DNA of 58,817 bases from Bacillota bacterium (GTDB lineage Bacteria > Bacillota > Clostridia > Lachnospirales > Lachnospiraceae): contig JAEZLZ010000109.1 in assembly GCA_023415055.1 (NCBI GenBank), forward strand, positions 1 to 58,817, written 5' to 3'. Positions 34,039 through 43,609 of this stretch are shown here, piece after piece. The position numbers and the translations under genes were made by a program. A model generated the notes under the pieces. The model was not told the origin of the DNA. It did no database searches and saw nothing but the letters and a program-made list of their open reading frames with translations. The number at the start of each line of letters is the position of its first letter. Position 1 is the stretch's first letter.

Positions 34039-35817
34039 ATGGCATTTGATGGAGTTGTTATTGCTAATATTATAGATGAACTGCGTAAGAATCTGCTGGG
34101 GGGCAGAATTAACAAGATTGCACAGCCGGAAAAGGATGAATTAATCCTGACAATCAAGGGAGGGGAGCGCGGGCAATGCCGCTTGCTATTATCTGCCGGT
34201 GCCGGACTTCCATTAATTTATCTGACCGAGAATAATAAGCCCAGTCCTATGACTGCGCCTAATTTTTGCATGCTGCTTCGTAAACATCTGAATGGCGCCA
34301 GAATACTGGAGATCTCACAACCCGGTCTGGAGCGTATCGTCAATTTCAAGCTGGAGCATCTGAACGAGATGGGAGACCTTTGTGTTAAGTATCTGATTAT
34401 CGAACTGATGGGTAAACACAGTAATATTATCTTCTGTGATGATAATATGGTAATTCTCGACAGCATAAAGCGTATCAATCAATTTGTAAGCTCTGTGCGG
34501 GAGGTGCTACCGGGAAGAAATTATTTCATACCTGCCACTACTGAGAAGCTTGATCCCCTAACCCTAGATTATGATACCTTCAAAAGCGTGATACTGGCAA
34601 AGTCTATGCCATTAGCTAAGGCGCTCTATAGCAACCTGACCGGCATCAGCCCCCTGTTGGCCAATGAGATCTGCTGCCGTGCCTCTCTGGATGCAAGTGA
34701 CTATACCGAAGCACTCAGTGAAGCCGCAGGCCTACATCTTTATAAGAATCTGGAACGATTGATTGAGAACGTAAAAAATGCAACCTTTTCACCGAATATC
34801 GTAGCAAAAGATGGAATACCCATCGAGTTTTCAAGTGTAGCGCTGACCTGTTATTCGGATCATGAGGTTATATCCTACTCAAGTATCTCTGATCTACTGG
34901 AAGCCTTTTATGCCACCAAGAATTCTGTTGCCAGAATCAGGCAGAAATCTGTGGATCTGCGAAAGGTCCTTTCCAACGCGATTGACCGTACCAGCAAAAA
35001 ATATGATCTTCAATTAAAGCAGCTGCAGGATACCGATAAAAGAGATAAGTTTAAGATATATGGCGAATTAATCACTACCTATGGCTATGGTCTGGAGCCG
35101 GGTGCTAAAGTATTGAACGCTTTGAACTATTATAACAACGAGGAAATCAGTATACCCTTGGATCCGACAATTACACCGTTAGAGAATGCGAAGCAGTATT
35201 TTGAAAAGTATAATAAGTTAAAGCGCACCTTTGATGCGCTCACAAATCAAATCACTGAGACAAAGGAAGAATTAACCCATCTGGAGTCGATCAAGACAGC
35301 TCTTGATATCGCTACCGAAGAGGAAGATCTAACGGCTTTAAAGAATGAGCTTACCGAATATGGTTATATCCGACGCCGTTTTACCAGTGGAAGCAAGAAG
35401 CTCGAGAAGAAAGCCGCTGTCAAGAAATCAGGAGCAAAGAGTAAACCCCTTCATTTCATCTCCTCTGATGGTTATCACATCTATGTCGGGAAGAACAATT
35501 ATCAGAACGATGAGTTGACCTTCCAATTTGCGGAAGGCGGTGATTGGTGGTTTCATGCCAAGAAGCAGGCCGGCTCCCATGTGATTGTCAAAGCAGGCGG
35601 CAGTGAGCTTCCCGATCGTACCTATGAGGAGGCAGCAAGACTTGCAGCTTACTATTCTGGTTCACGGGATGCAGATAAGGTAGAGATTGATTACACATTG
35701 AAAAAGAACATTAAGAAGCCGGCCGGCTCTAAACCGGGCTTTGTAGTGTATTACACTAATTATTCTATGATTGCTTCGACAGACATCTCTGGAATAAAAA
35801 CCGCCGACCAGAAATAG
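34039..35817 (+). CDS. rqcH: Ribosome quality-control protein RqcH (NFACT family)
   Basis: Binds obstructed 50S subunits and adds alanine tails to stalled chains. The NFACT-N domain begins MAFDGVVIANIIDELRKNLLGGRINKIAQPEKDEL. Helical and coiled-coil segments fill the middle (about 300-430), and the C-terminal NFACT-R domain has ISSDGYHIYVGKNNYQND and FHAKKQAGSHVIVK. Length 592 aa is usual. It was once annotated as a fibronectin-binding protein. GGAG lies eleven bases before the ATG. A histidinol-phosphatase gene follows by 40 nt. Confidence 0.95.
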   Translation: MAFDGVVIANIIDELRKNLLGGRINKIAQPEKDELILTIKGGERGQCRLLLSAGAGLPLIYLTENNKPSPMTAPNFCMLLRKHLNGARILEISQPGLERIVNFKLEHLNEMGDLCVKYLIIELMGKHSNIIFCDDNMVILDSIKRINQFVSSVREVLPGRNYFIPATTEKLDPLTLDYDTFKSVILAKSMPLAKALYSNLTGISPLLANEICCRASLDASDYTEALSEAAGLHLYKNLERLIENVKNATFSPNIVAKDGIPIEFSSVALTCYSDHEVISYSSISDLLEAFYATKNSVARIRQKSVDLRKVLSNAIDRTSKKYDLQLKQLQDTDKRDKFKIYGELITTYGYGLEPGAKVLNALNYYNNEEISIPLDPTITPLENAKQYFEKYNKLKRTFDALTNQITETKEELTHLESIKTALDIATEEEDLTALKNELTEYGYIRRRFTSGSKKLEKKAAVKKSGAKSKPLHFISSDGYHIYVGKNNYQNDELTFQFAEGGDWWFHAKKQAGSHVIVKAGGSELPDRTYEEAARLAAYYSGSRDADKVEIDYTLKKNIKKPAGSKPGFVVYYTNYSMIASTDISGIKTADQK

Positions 35818-35857
35818 ATGCCTGGTGTAGATTCGTGCTTGACAAAGGAGTATTCTT

Positions 35858-36676
35858 ATGATTATAGCAGATTATCACGTGCATTCTGACTTTTCCGGTG
35901 ATTCACAAGCACCGATGGAGGTCATGATAGAACAAGCCATAAAGCTAGGCTTAAAAAAGATATGTTTTACAGATCACATGGATCATGATTATCCACATAA
36001 AGGCGATATCAGTTTTATATTTGATCCGGAGGAATATATACTGAAATTACGGGATTTGAAAGAACAATACGCGAAGCAAATAGAGATATTGACCGGAATT
36101 GAGCTTGGCCTTCAGCCTCAAGTAACCGAATATTATAAATATCTAATGAAACAGTATCCTTTTGACTTTGCTATCGGATCTACACATGTACTTGATTTTA
36201 TCGATCCGTATTTCCCAGAGTTTTGGGAGCACAGGACCAAAGAAGAGGGGCTTCGAGCATATTTTCAGTCCATCATCGATAACTGCAAGCTTTTCCGTGA
36301 GGATTTTAATGTCTATGGGCATCTGGACTATATCATCCGCTATGTGCCTACGAAGGATGGTTGTAAGGCAGATTATTCCTATGCGGATTACTCCGATCTC
36401 CTGGATGAGGTACTAAGGACAATTCTGGAATGCGGTAAGGGGATTGAAATCAATACCTCCGGTTTCAAATACGGTATGGGCCATGCCCATCCAAAGATTG
36501 AAATTCTTAAACGCTATAAAGAATTGGGTGGTGAGCTTATCACCATCGGCTCGGATGCCCATAAGCCAGAGCATCTCTGCTACGATTTCAACCTGGTACC
36601 TGATCTTTTAAAGAGCCTTGGATATACATATTATGCCACCTTTGTACATCGAAAGCCTATTTTTGAGAAGCTTTAA
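35858..36676 (+). CDS. HisJ-type histidinol-phosphatase (PHP family)
   Basis: Metal-dependent phosphatase of the PHP family. The metal-binding residues appear in DYHVHSDFSGD, CFTDHMDHDYPHK, GIELGLQP, GSTHVLDF, GHLDYIIRY and GSDAHKPEHL. HisJ proteins remove phosphate from histidinol phosphate in histidine synthesis. No other histidine gene is nearby, so a different phosphoester substrate is possible. Length 272 aa is normal. GGAG lies eight bases before the ATG, and it ends at a strong terminator. Confidence 0.9.
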   Translation: MIIADYHVHSDFSGDSQAPMEVMIEQAIKLGLKKICFTDHMDHDYPHKGDISFIFDPEEYILKLRDLKEQYAKQIEILTGIELGLQPQVTEYYKYLMKQYPFDFAIGSTHVLDFIDPYFPEFWEHRTKEEGLRAYFQSIIDNCKLFREDFNVYGHLDYIIRYVPTKDGCKADYSYADYSDLLDEVLRTILECGKGIEINTSGFKYGMGHAHPKIEILKRYKELGGELITIGSDAHKPEHLCYDFNLVPDLLKSLGYTYYATFVHRKPIFEKL

Positions 36677-36683
36677 ACGAGTG

Positions 36684-36737
36684 AAAAAGCCCTGAACCAA
36701 AATTATTCTCTTTCATCATTTTGGTTCAGGGCTTTTT
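36684..36737 (+). terminator. Bidirectional terminator between hisJ-type gene and mnmA
   Basis: A perfect 20-bp stem (36684-36703 with 36718-36737) starting with AAAAA and ending with TTTTT, so it can end both the plus-strand gene and the minus-strand mnmA transcript. Confidence 0.95.
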
Positions 36738-36742
36738 ATGAG

Positions 36743-37867
36743 CTATTTAAGAATCGTTCCTCCACCTACCACATAATCACCATCATAAAATACTACCGCT
36801 TGTCCGGGCGTAATTGCACGCTGTGGCTCGTCAAAGATACATAATATTTCATCCGGTCCGGTACGTTTTATCGTTGCTCGGGCACCTTTATGGCTGTATC
36901 TAATCTTCGCATCGACTACCATATCACCATCCAGATTTTCAATGGACATGAAATTAAGCCGGTTTGCAACCAATCGGTCTGAGAACACTTCATTTGCATT
37001 TCCAAGGACTACTTCATTGGTCTCAGGTCTGAGTTCAACGACAAAAATCGGTTGTCCCATCGCTATGCCTAATCCTTTTCTCTGTCCGACTGTATAATGA
37101 ATTAAGCCTTTGTGTCTTCCGATCACCTCTCCTGCAGTATTGACATAATTCCCAGGTTGGAGACCTGTATAATGCCGGATACTGTCAGCTTCAGAGATGT
37201 CGCTCTGCTGCTTCTTTTTCTCCAGGTATTCAGCAATGTAGCCTGCATAATCATTATCCGGTACAAAGCATATCTCCTGGCTATCCGGTTTATTGGCAAC
37301 CGGAAGATTAAGATTTTTCGCTATCTCTCTGATCTTATCCTTTTCAAAAGCTCCAACCGGCATTAGAGTATGAGCCAGTTGGTGTTGCGTAAGATTATAT
37401 AATGCGTAGGTCTGATCCTTTGCCTGAGTAACGGATTTCTTGATGGAATATCGCCCGTTTGGAAGTCTTTCAATGCTTGCATAATGTCCGGTCGCGATAT
37501 AAGAGGCTCCGATATCCAAAGAACGCTTTAGCAATGCCTCCCATTTTACATAGCGGTTGCAAGCAATACAGGGATTCGGTGTTCTGGCCATCAGATATTC
37601 GCCGACGAAGTAATCTATGACATTCTCCTTAAACTCCTGCTTAAAATTCATTACATAATAAGGAATCCCGAGTGATGATGCCACCCGCCTTGCATCCTCT
37701 ACCGCACTGAGTCCGCAGCAGCCACCGTTTTCCTCCATGGAGCATACATCCTCATCCTGCCAGATCTGCATGGTGATTCCGATCACCTCATATCCTTGTT
37801 GTTGCAAAAGGTATGCCGCTACAGAGGAATCCACTCCTCCGGACATTCCAACCACTACTTTCTCCAT
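36743..37867 (-). CDS. mnmA: tRNA 2-thiouridylase MnmA
   Basis: Adds sulfur to U34 of tRNA Lys, Glu and Gln, receiving it from the desulfurase encoded upstream. The PP-loop is GMSGGVDSSVAAY. The catalytic Cys pair lies in RTPNPCIACNRYVKW and QEICFVPDNDY. The start at MEKVVVGMSGG has GGAGG five bases upstream and gives 374 aa; an earlier in-frame ATG adds 28 unconserved residues. It follows the nifU-like gene by 195 nt, and the order iscR-iscS-nifU-mnmA puts sulfur delivery and use together. Confidence 0.95.
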   Translation of the reverse strand: MEKVVVGMSGGVDSSVAAYLLQQQGYEVIGITMQIWQDEDVCSMEENGGCCGLSAVEDARRVASSLGIPYYVMNFKQEFKENVIDYFVGEYLMARTPNPCIACNRYVKWEALLKRSLDIGASYIATGHYASIERLPNGRYSIKKSVTQAKDQTYALYNLTQHQLAHTLMPVGAFEKDKIREIAKNLNLPVANKPDSQEICFVPDNDYAGYIAEYLEKKKQQSDISEADSIRHYTGLQPGNYVNTAGEVIGRHKGLIHYTVGQRKGLGIAMGQPIFVVELRPETNEVVLGNANEVFSDRLVANRLNFMSIENLDGDMVVDAKIRYSHKGARATIKRTGPDEILCIFDEPQRAITPGQAVVFYDGDYVVGGGTILK

Positions 37868-38062
37868 GCCTTCCTCCAACTTAATCCTGCTAATTTTCTG
37901 ATCTGCCACGGTTAACTCATTTTTACTGCCTGATCTGACTCGGATAATCATTTTCTTCTGTCAGCCTTGCCTGTCCACATCAGCAAAATCACTTCTGATT
38001 CCTTAAACAGACAAAATGCCCAAATACTCAGGCATCTTATCAAAACTTTCTTTTATTGTGAA

Positions 38063-38500
38063 TTAATACTCAACTTCCTCTTCCCCGTCATGAATGTCTG
38101 ACTTGGGTCTGGTTAAACCTTCGATGATAATACCCTTCTTCTCTGCATAATCCCAAAGTGCAGCATGAATTGCCTCCTCTGCAAGCAATGAGCAGTGTAT
38201 CTTAACCGGAGGAAGCCCGTCAAGTGCTTCCATAACCACTTTATTTGTGATCTGCAAAGCTTCCTGCACAGATTTACCCTTTACAAGCTCTGTAGCCATA
38301 CTACTGGTAGCTACTGCTGCACCGCAGCCGAAGGTCTTAAATTTTACATCCTGAATGATACCTGCCTCATCGATATCAAGATAGATACGCATGATATCGC
38401 CACACTTTGCATTACCAACAGTACCTACACCGCTTGCATTCTCAATCTCACCCACATTTCTGGGATTAGTGAAATGATCCATAACTTTCTCTGTATACAT
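38063..38500 (-). CDS. NifU/IscU-type iron-sulfur scaffold
   Basis: The 145-residue U-type scaffold on which [Fe-S] clusters form. The three conserved cysteines are in NAKCGDIMRIY (C33), KTFGCGAAVATSS (C59) and VKIHCSLLAEEAI (C102), with the conserved Asp in CGD. GGAGG precedes the ATG by seven bases. It lies 111 nt after the desulfurase on the same strand. The C-terminal tail is acidic and variable (HDGEEEVEY). Confidence 0.95.
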   Translation of the reverse strand: MYTEKVMDHFTNPRNVGEIENASGVGTVGNAKCGDIMRIYLDIDEAGIIQDVKFKTFGCGAAVATSSMATELVKGKSVQEALQITNKVVMEALDGLPPVKIHCSLLAEEAIHAALWDYAEKKGIIIEGLTRPKSDIHDGEEEVEY

Positions 38501-38611
38501 ATGAATTCCTCCATTTAATCGTATGTTTTATCGGCATTACTTATCTAACCTGCCTGCTCTTTAAATTAACTTGCTTAGTACGTTTTCTGCACTATGGCTA
38601 CATGGATACCA

Positions 38612-39790
38612 TTATCTCTTCTTTATAAAATCCTCGTACAAAGGCGACATCTGGCGAAGTTTTTCAACAATTTCCTTGATCTTATCAACCGTATAATTGA
38701 TCTCATCTTCCGTAATCTCTTCACTTACCGTCAGCCTTAATGATCCATGAGCAATCTCATGAGGTAGGCCGATGGCCAGTAATACATGGGAAGGATCCAA
38801 AGAGCCCGAGGTACATGCCGAACCACTGGAACCGCAGATATTGTTCATATCCAACATAATCAGAAGGGATTCACCTTCGATAAACTGGAAGCTGAAGTTT
38901 GCATTGTTTGGTAATCTCTTCACCTTATCTCCGTTCACTCTTACAAATGGAATCTCTTCCATAACACGTTTCATTAACAGATTTCGAAGCTCTATCTCCT
39001 TTTCGGTACGTTCCTTCCTGGTTGACATAGCGATCTCTACCGCTTTACCGAAGCCGACGATACCGGGAACATTCTCTGTTCCGGCTCTTCTCTGTCTCTC
39101 CTGTCCGCCCCCATGAATCAAAGAGCGAATCTTCACACCCTTTCGGATATACAAAAAGCCGATTCCCTTCGGACCGTTCAGCTTATGAGCACTGGAGCTC
39201 AGCATGTCAATGTTCAGTTCATTAACATCAATGTCTAATTGTCCAAAGGCTTGTACTGCATCCGTATGAAATAAGACATTATGCTTTTTGGCGATAGCAC
39301 CGATTTCCTTGATCGGTTGTATCGTACCGATCTCGTTATTCGCAAACATAATAGAGATTAATATAGTTGTCGGACGGATTGCTTTCTCCAACTGGTCAAG
39401 CTTGAGAATACCGCTTTCATCGACATCGATGTAGGTCACTTCAAAGCCGTGTTTCTCCAGATATTCACAGGTATGAAGGATTGCGTGATGTTCAATCTTA
39501 GATGTGATGATATGATTTCCTTTTGTGGCATAAGCATCTGCCGTCGCTTTTAATGCCCAATTATCTGCTTCGGTACCGCTTCCGGTAAAATAGATCTCAT
39601 TGATTTCAGCGCCAAGTGCTTTTGCAATAATTCCTCTGGCTTCATCAACCGCTTTCTTATTCTGAGTTGCAAATTCGTACACGCTGGATGGGTTGCCGTA
39701 CTGCTCTGTAAAGTATGGAAGCATGGCCTCCACTACCTCCGGCCTAGTCTTGGTTGTTGCCGCATTATCAAGATATATCTTCTTATCCAT
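38612..39790 (-). CDS. Cysteine desulfurase (NifS/IscS type)
   Basis: PLP enzyme that provides sulfur for Fe-S clusters and tRNA thiolation. Motifs are YLDNAATTKT near the start, SSAHKLNGPKGIGFLYIRK with the PLP Lys, and the active-site loop GSSGSACTSGSLDPSHVL with its Cys. The start at MDKKIYLDN has GGAG eight bases upstream and gives 392 aa. The open frame runs 23 codons further back but has no ribosome site. It is 28 nt downstream of the IscR-type gene. Confidence 0.95.
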   Translation of the reverse strand: MDKKIYLDNAATTKTRPEVVEAMLPYFTEQYGNPSSVYEFATQNKKAVDEARGIIAKALGAEINEIYFTGSGTEADNWALKATADAYATKGNHIITSKIEHHAILHTCEYLEKHGFEVTYIDVDESGILKLDQLEKAIRPTTILISIMFANNEIGTIQPIKEIGAIAKKHNVLFHTDAVQAFGQLDIDVNELNIDMLSSSAHKLNGPKGIGFLYIRKGVKIRSLIHGGGQERQRRAGTENVPGIVGFGKAVEIAMSTRKERTEKEIELRNLLMKRVMEEIPFVRVNGDKVKRLPNNANFSFQFIEGESLLIMLDMNNICGSSGSACTSGSLDPSHVLLAIGLPHEIAHGSLRLTVSEEITEDEINYTVDKIKEIVEKLRQMSPLYEDFIKKR

Positions 39791-39818
39791 GTTGTCATCT
39801 CCTAATATAATATAAATA

Positions 39819-40292
39819 TTATTTACCACATGTTTGCTTTGCTTTCGTATCGGTGGCACCTGTTCCAGTTTGTACTCTTCTGCTTTCAGCTACAAGCTCC
39901 GACAGCTTTATTCCATCAACCGCTTCATTTATACTATCACTAATACGCTTCCAAACATATTTTGTTACACAAGAATCCGAGTTACTACAGACACTTTCTC
40001 CCTGGTTTACCTCGGAACAATCAACGGGATTCAAATCTCCCTCCAAAGCACGCAGAATATCACCAACTGATAATTGTTCTGCCGGTACGGCCAGCATATA
40101 TCCGCCTTGCGCTCCACGTACACCGTTGACGATACCCGCCTTCTTGAGCTTTGCGATTAATTGCTCCAGATAGTTCATGGATATTCCCTGGCGTTCCGCG
40201 ATCTGACTTAATGCAACGGTTTCTTCCTCCGCGTGTACCGCGAGATCCAGCACCGCCCGAAGACCATATCTACCTTTTGTGGATAATCTCAT
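39819..40292 (-). CDS. Rrf2 family regulator (IscR type)
   Basis: Winged-helix repressor that senses Fe-S status. The DNA-binding part is MRLSTKGRYGLRAVLDLA and QGGYMLAVPAEQLSVGDILRALEG. Three cysteines, CSEVNQGESVCSNSDSC, have the C-x9-C-x5-C spacing that could bind a [2Fe-2S] cluster, slightly different from E. coli IscR. The ATG at 40292 has AAGGTG six bases upstream; a GTG three codons earlier is also possible. It heads the desulfurase-scaffold operon, which it probably controls. Confidence 0.92.
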   Translation of the reverse strand: MRLSTKGRYGLRAVLDLAVHAEEETVALSQIAERQGISMNYLEQLIAKLKKAGIVNGVRGAQGGYMLAVPAEQLSVGDILRALEGDLNPVDCSEVNQGESVCSNSDSCVTKYVWKRISDSINEAVDGIKLSELVAESRRVQTGTGATDTKAKQTCGK

Positions 40293-40335
40293 GTCTCTCA
40301 CCTTACCTATTCTCTTCTATTACCACTATTATGAA

Positions 40336-40380
40336 TTAAATCCTATCATTTTAATTCCTATTAAATTAATCCCTATTAAA
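40336..40380. repeat. Three tandem 15-bp repeats in the iscR leader
   Basis: On the plus strand the core TTAATYCCTATTAAA occurs as ATTAAATCCTATCAT, TTTAATTCCTATTAA and ATTAATCCCTATTAA, each displaced by exactly 15 bp (TCCTAT at 40341 and 40356, CCCTAT at 40371). They lie just after the predicted iscR transcription start, so they look like operator sites for the Rrf2 protein. Identity with a known operator was not tested. Confidence 0.6.
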
Positions 40381-40393
40381 TTACTCGGTTATA

Positions 40394-40422
40394 AGCATAA
40401 CACCATCTATATATCTTGTCAA
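40394..40422 (-). promoter_or_regulatory. Promoter of the iscR operon
   Basis: TTGACA (40417-40422), 17-nt spacer, TATGCT (40394-40399) with an upstream TG. The start point falls near 40387, directly beside the tandem repeats. Confidence 0.75.
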
Positions 40423-40566
40423 TTATTATTTTATCTAAATTAATCCATACGCTACCGGTTCTGCCCCTAATAAAGTTGTTACGTAAGGCATTAACATAAG
40501 TTGAGCCAGTTCGCAATATAATACATTGAAGTGTTCAAGCCGCAAAGCAGCGATATGGAGGCCATT

Positions 40567-42144
40567 ATGAGCAACAAATCATTGACCGCTACACAGGTCA
40601 GACAAATAAAAAGAAATAATATAGTAAAGGGTACTTTGATACTGACTGTTGCCGGATTCATTACGCGGTTCGTCGGATTCTTTTATCGGATCTTTCTGTC
40701 CAATACCATGGGAGCAGAACTGTTGGGGATCTACCAGCTGATTTTTCCGGTCTATGCGATATGTTTTACCATTTATGCAACCGGTATCCAGACTTCAATC
40801 TCCAGATTGGTAGCTGCTGAGGTCGGCAGGAAGAATCCTCGTAATATAAAAAAAATACTTCGAATCGGACTTTTTATCTCCGTTTTGTTAGCATTCATTC
40901 TATCCTTACTGGTGTATCAATTTTCCGGACCGATTGCAGTAAGATTCTTAATGGAGGAACGTAGTGTCGAATCCTTAAAAATACTTGCTGTCGTATTTCC
41001 CTTCTGCGGAATAACTGCATGTATTAATGGTTATTATTATGGTCTGAAAAGAGCCGGTGTGCCGGCTTCTACACAGTTATTGGAACAGGTGATTCGTGTT
41101 ATAATCGTATATATGATCGCCCTATTTGCAGGCGGTGGGGAAGCTAAGGTTACTCTATCCTTGGCAGTATTCGGTTTAGTCATCGGAGAGGTTGCTTCTT
41201 GTATCTACAATGTATGCTCCCTGCTTGTGAGTCGTCCTCCCAATGAGTTGTTTCTCTTTGGTCCGGATCCGAATGCTAAGGTTGATACCCGTACTCAAAT
41301 TGCGAAGAATCTGCTTACACTTAGTGTTCCATTATCCGCCAACCGACTACTCCTCAGTATATTACATAGTATTGAAGCCATTTTAATTCCTGCTATGCTT
41401 CGGCGCTTCGGATTAAGCTCGAAGGAGGCACTGGAAACTTTTGGTATCTTAAATGGCATGTCCATTCCTTTTATTATGTTCCCTACTGCTCTCATTAATG
41501 CCTTTGCTGTACTTGTATTGCCGACGATTTCGGAAGCTCAGGCAACCGGCAATGATAAGCTAATCGGTAAAACTACTATGGTAGCGGTCAAATACAGTGT
41601 AATCGTCGGAATCATAAGTACCGGATTATTCATTATCTTCGGGAAGGATCTCGGCAATACCATCTTCCATAATGAGCTTGCCGGTTCCTATCTGTTGATT
41701 CTTGCCTGGTTATGTCCCTTAATCTACCTTACAACAACCTTGAGCAGCATTATCAACGGCCTCGGTAAAGCGCATGTCACCTTCGCCAACTCGATTATCA
41801 GCTCCTTATGTAAGATTGCATTAGTCGCATATTTGATCCCTTCCAAGGGGATTACCGGATATCTGATCGCCTTATTGATCGGTCAGCTGATTGTCACCGG
41901 ACTGGATACGTTTGCCGTAGTACGCAACGTCCGCTTTAACATCAATATGGCAGATACCGTCGTAAAGCCAGGTATTATCATCGCACTTGCCGGCTTTTTA
42001 CTAAAAGCGAGTTACGAATACATAAAAAAAATGACGCATATAAACGAAGTCATCTTTTTACTTGGCTTCTGTTTATTGTTGTGCGTCATTTGCATTGGTC
42101 TTCTTCTCGTTACCAAGGCTGTATCCAGAAAGGATTTCCGGTGA
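40567..42144 (+). CDS. SpoVB/MurJ-like polysaccharide flippase
   Basis: Integral membrane protein with 12 to 14 helices in the MOP flippase superfamily. GFYYGLKRAGVPAST-like loops (NGYYYGLKRAGVPASTQ) and LSNTMGAELLGIYQLIFPVY fit SpoVB, which moves lipid-linked peptidoglycan units during spore cortex formation. The start at MSNKSLT has GGAGG five bases upstream and gives 525 aa. It stands alone between the iron-sulfur operon and a diguanylate cyclase. Other polysaccharide exporters of the family cannot be fully excluded. Confidence 0.88.
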   Translation: MSNKSLTATQVRQIKRNNIVKGTLILTVAGFITRFVGFFYRIFLSNTMGAELLGIYQLIFPVYAICFTIYATGIQTSISRLVAAEVGRKNPRNIKKILRIGLFISVLLAFILSLLVYQFSGPIAVRFLMEERSVESLKILAVVFPFCGITACINGYYYGLKRAGVPASTQLLEQVIRVIIVYMIALFAGGGEAKVTLSLAVFGLVIGEVASCIYNVCSLLVSRPPNELFLFGPDPNAKVDTRTQIAKNLLTLSVPLSANRLLLSILHSIEAILIPAMLRRFGLSSKEALETFGILNGMSIPFIMFPTALINAFAVLVLPTISEAQATGNDKLIGKTTMVAVKYSVIVGIISTGLFIIFGKDLGNTIFHNELAGSYLLILAWLCPLIYLTTTLSSIINGLGKAHVTFANSIISSLCKIALVAYLIPSKGITGYLIALLIGQLIVTGLDTFAVVRNVRFNINMADTVVKPGIIIALAGFLLKASYEYIKKMTHINEVIFLLGFCLLLCVICIGLLLVTKAVSRKDFR

Positions 42145-42161
42145 TTTACAACCGTGACATT

Positions 42162-43586
42162 CTATCTGTGGTACTCCTTTAACAGTGTGGGAGAATAGAG
42201 CATAAAGCTCTTTTTTCCCTGCTCCTTTACGCGATATAAAGCTTTATCCGCTCGGTCCATAAGCTGCTCATAATGCAGTCCTGCTTCCGGATAAATCGAT
42301 ACACCGATACTACCGGAAATCGGGATATTATAGTCCTCACATACATAAGTAGTATTCAAGCCTTCCTTTAAAATATTGGCTTTTGCAAGAACTTCATCCA
42401 CATCAGTGATGTTCCCGACAAAGACTACAAATTCATCTCCACCGATACGTCCGACAATTTCTCCTTCTGAGAAAATCTCTTTGATTCGACCGATCACATA
42501 AGTCAGAACCTTATCTCCCTGCAGATGCCCGTATGTATCATTAATACTCTTAAAATCATCAAAATCAATAAACATCAGCACATGCATTCCGGTTTTATTC
42601 CCTGCGATAAATCTATCGATCTTCTTGATGGTGATTTCTTTGTTATATACTCCGGTCAACGGATCTCTGGTTGCCTTATACTCCAGCGCTTCCAGCTCCC
42701 GCTTCTGGGTATCGATATTGACCAATCTTCCGATCACTCGAACCGGCACTTTATCATCATCAAAGATAGTCTTACCCATAAGCTGGCACCAGATGAATTC
42801 ACCCAGACGGTCTTTGATTCGAAATTCTTTTTCTATCATTCTTTTCCCTGAACTCAGTTCCTCACAAAGTTCAAGGTAAATACCCCAGTCATCCGGATGA
42901 ATGCTGCTTCTTCTGTCAATAGTGTCGGAGCTGTAGTTCAGAATCTGAGAACCTCGTCCGAAGAACTCCCGGAATTTGTCTGATAAAAGCATCACGTCCG
43001 TCTGAATATGATACTCAAAAAGAACATCGTTGGATAGCTCGGTTGCGATACGATAACGCTCTCCTTCTAATAATATCAGTTCTTCCATTCTCTTCTGCTC
43101 GGTCATATCTACAAAAACAACTGATAATGTATGTGTGCCGTCCTTACCGATTGCGATATTACCATTCATCAGTAAGTGCAATACCTCTCCCTCTTTTGTA
43201 ACCATCCGTACATCGAATCGAATCAGATCCTTATCTGTTTGATTCTTAAGTTTCTCAAAAATATTTGCATCTCTGGGATCAATAAAATCAAGTATCGTTA
43301 ATTTCTTTTCTACCCTCGCTGAACCCTTTTCATATCCAAGTAATTCGTAAAAACCATTACTGGCATATAGTATCCTGCCACCCTCTTCTAAAGTAAAATG
43401 AACGAGCCCGGCACGAATACTATTAGTGATTCTTTTAAGTTCTATCGCCGCTTTTGTAACCCGCTTTTCATTTTCCAATCGAAAAAGCAATACTACTACA
43501 ACACCAATGATACAAATACATACAATCACTATCATTAATGCCAGAAGGATTGCAGGCTTGCTTTGTAGCACATTGATCAGTTTCAT
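42162..43586 (-). CDS. Membrane PAS-PAS-GGDEF protein (diguanylate cyclase)
   Basis: An N-terminal membrane helix (about 12-33) is followed by two PAS domains (about 55-170 and 185-295) and a GGDEF domain. The active-site signature is intact: RIGGDEFVVF. The usual allosteric I-site RxxD, nine bases of protein before GGDEF, reads SEGE, so product inhibition by c-di-GMP at that site is not expected. The protein likely makes c-di-GMP in response to a ligand or redox change bound by a PAS domain. Length 474 aa. Its leader holds hairpin element F. Confidence 0.92.
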   Translation of the reverse strand: MKLINVLQSKPAILLALMIVIVCICIIGVVVVLLFRLENEKRVTKAAIELKRITNSIRAGLVHFTLEEGGRILYASNGFYELLGYEKGSARVEKKLTILDFIDPRDANIFEKLKNQTDKDLIRFDVRMVTKEGEVLHLLMNGNIAIGKDGTHTLSVVFVDMTEQKRMEELILLEGERYRIATELSNDVLFEYHIQTDVMLLSDKFREFFGRGSQILNYSSDTIDRRSSIHPDDWGIYLELCEELSSGKRMIEKEFRIKDRLGEFIWCQLMGKTIFDDDKVPVRVIGRLVNIDTQKRELEALEYKATRDPLTGVYNKEITIKKIDRFIAGNKTGMHVLMFIDFDDFKSINDTYGHLQGDKVLTYVIGRIKEIFSEGEIVGRIGGDEFVVFVGNITDVDEVLAKANILKEGLNTTYVCEDYNIPISGSIGVSIYPEAGLHYEQLMDRADKALYRVKEQGKKSFMLYSPTLLKEYHR

Positions 43587-43609
43587 ATCTTAATATCCCC
43601 CAATTTAAT

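Noticed and set aside
36743..37951. Upstream ATG as the start of MnmA
   Set aside because: The extra 28 residues are not conserved and the later ATG has GGAGG at good spacing directly before the PP-loop.
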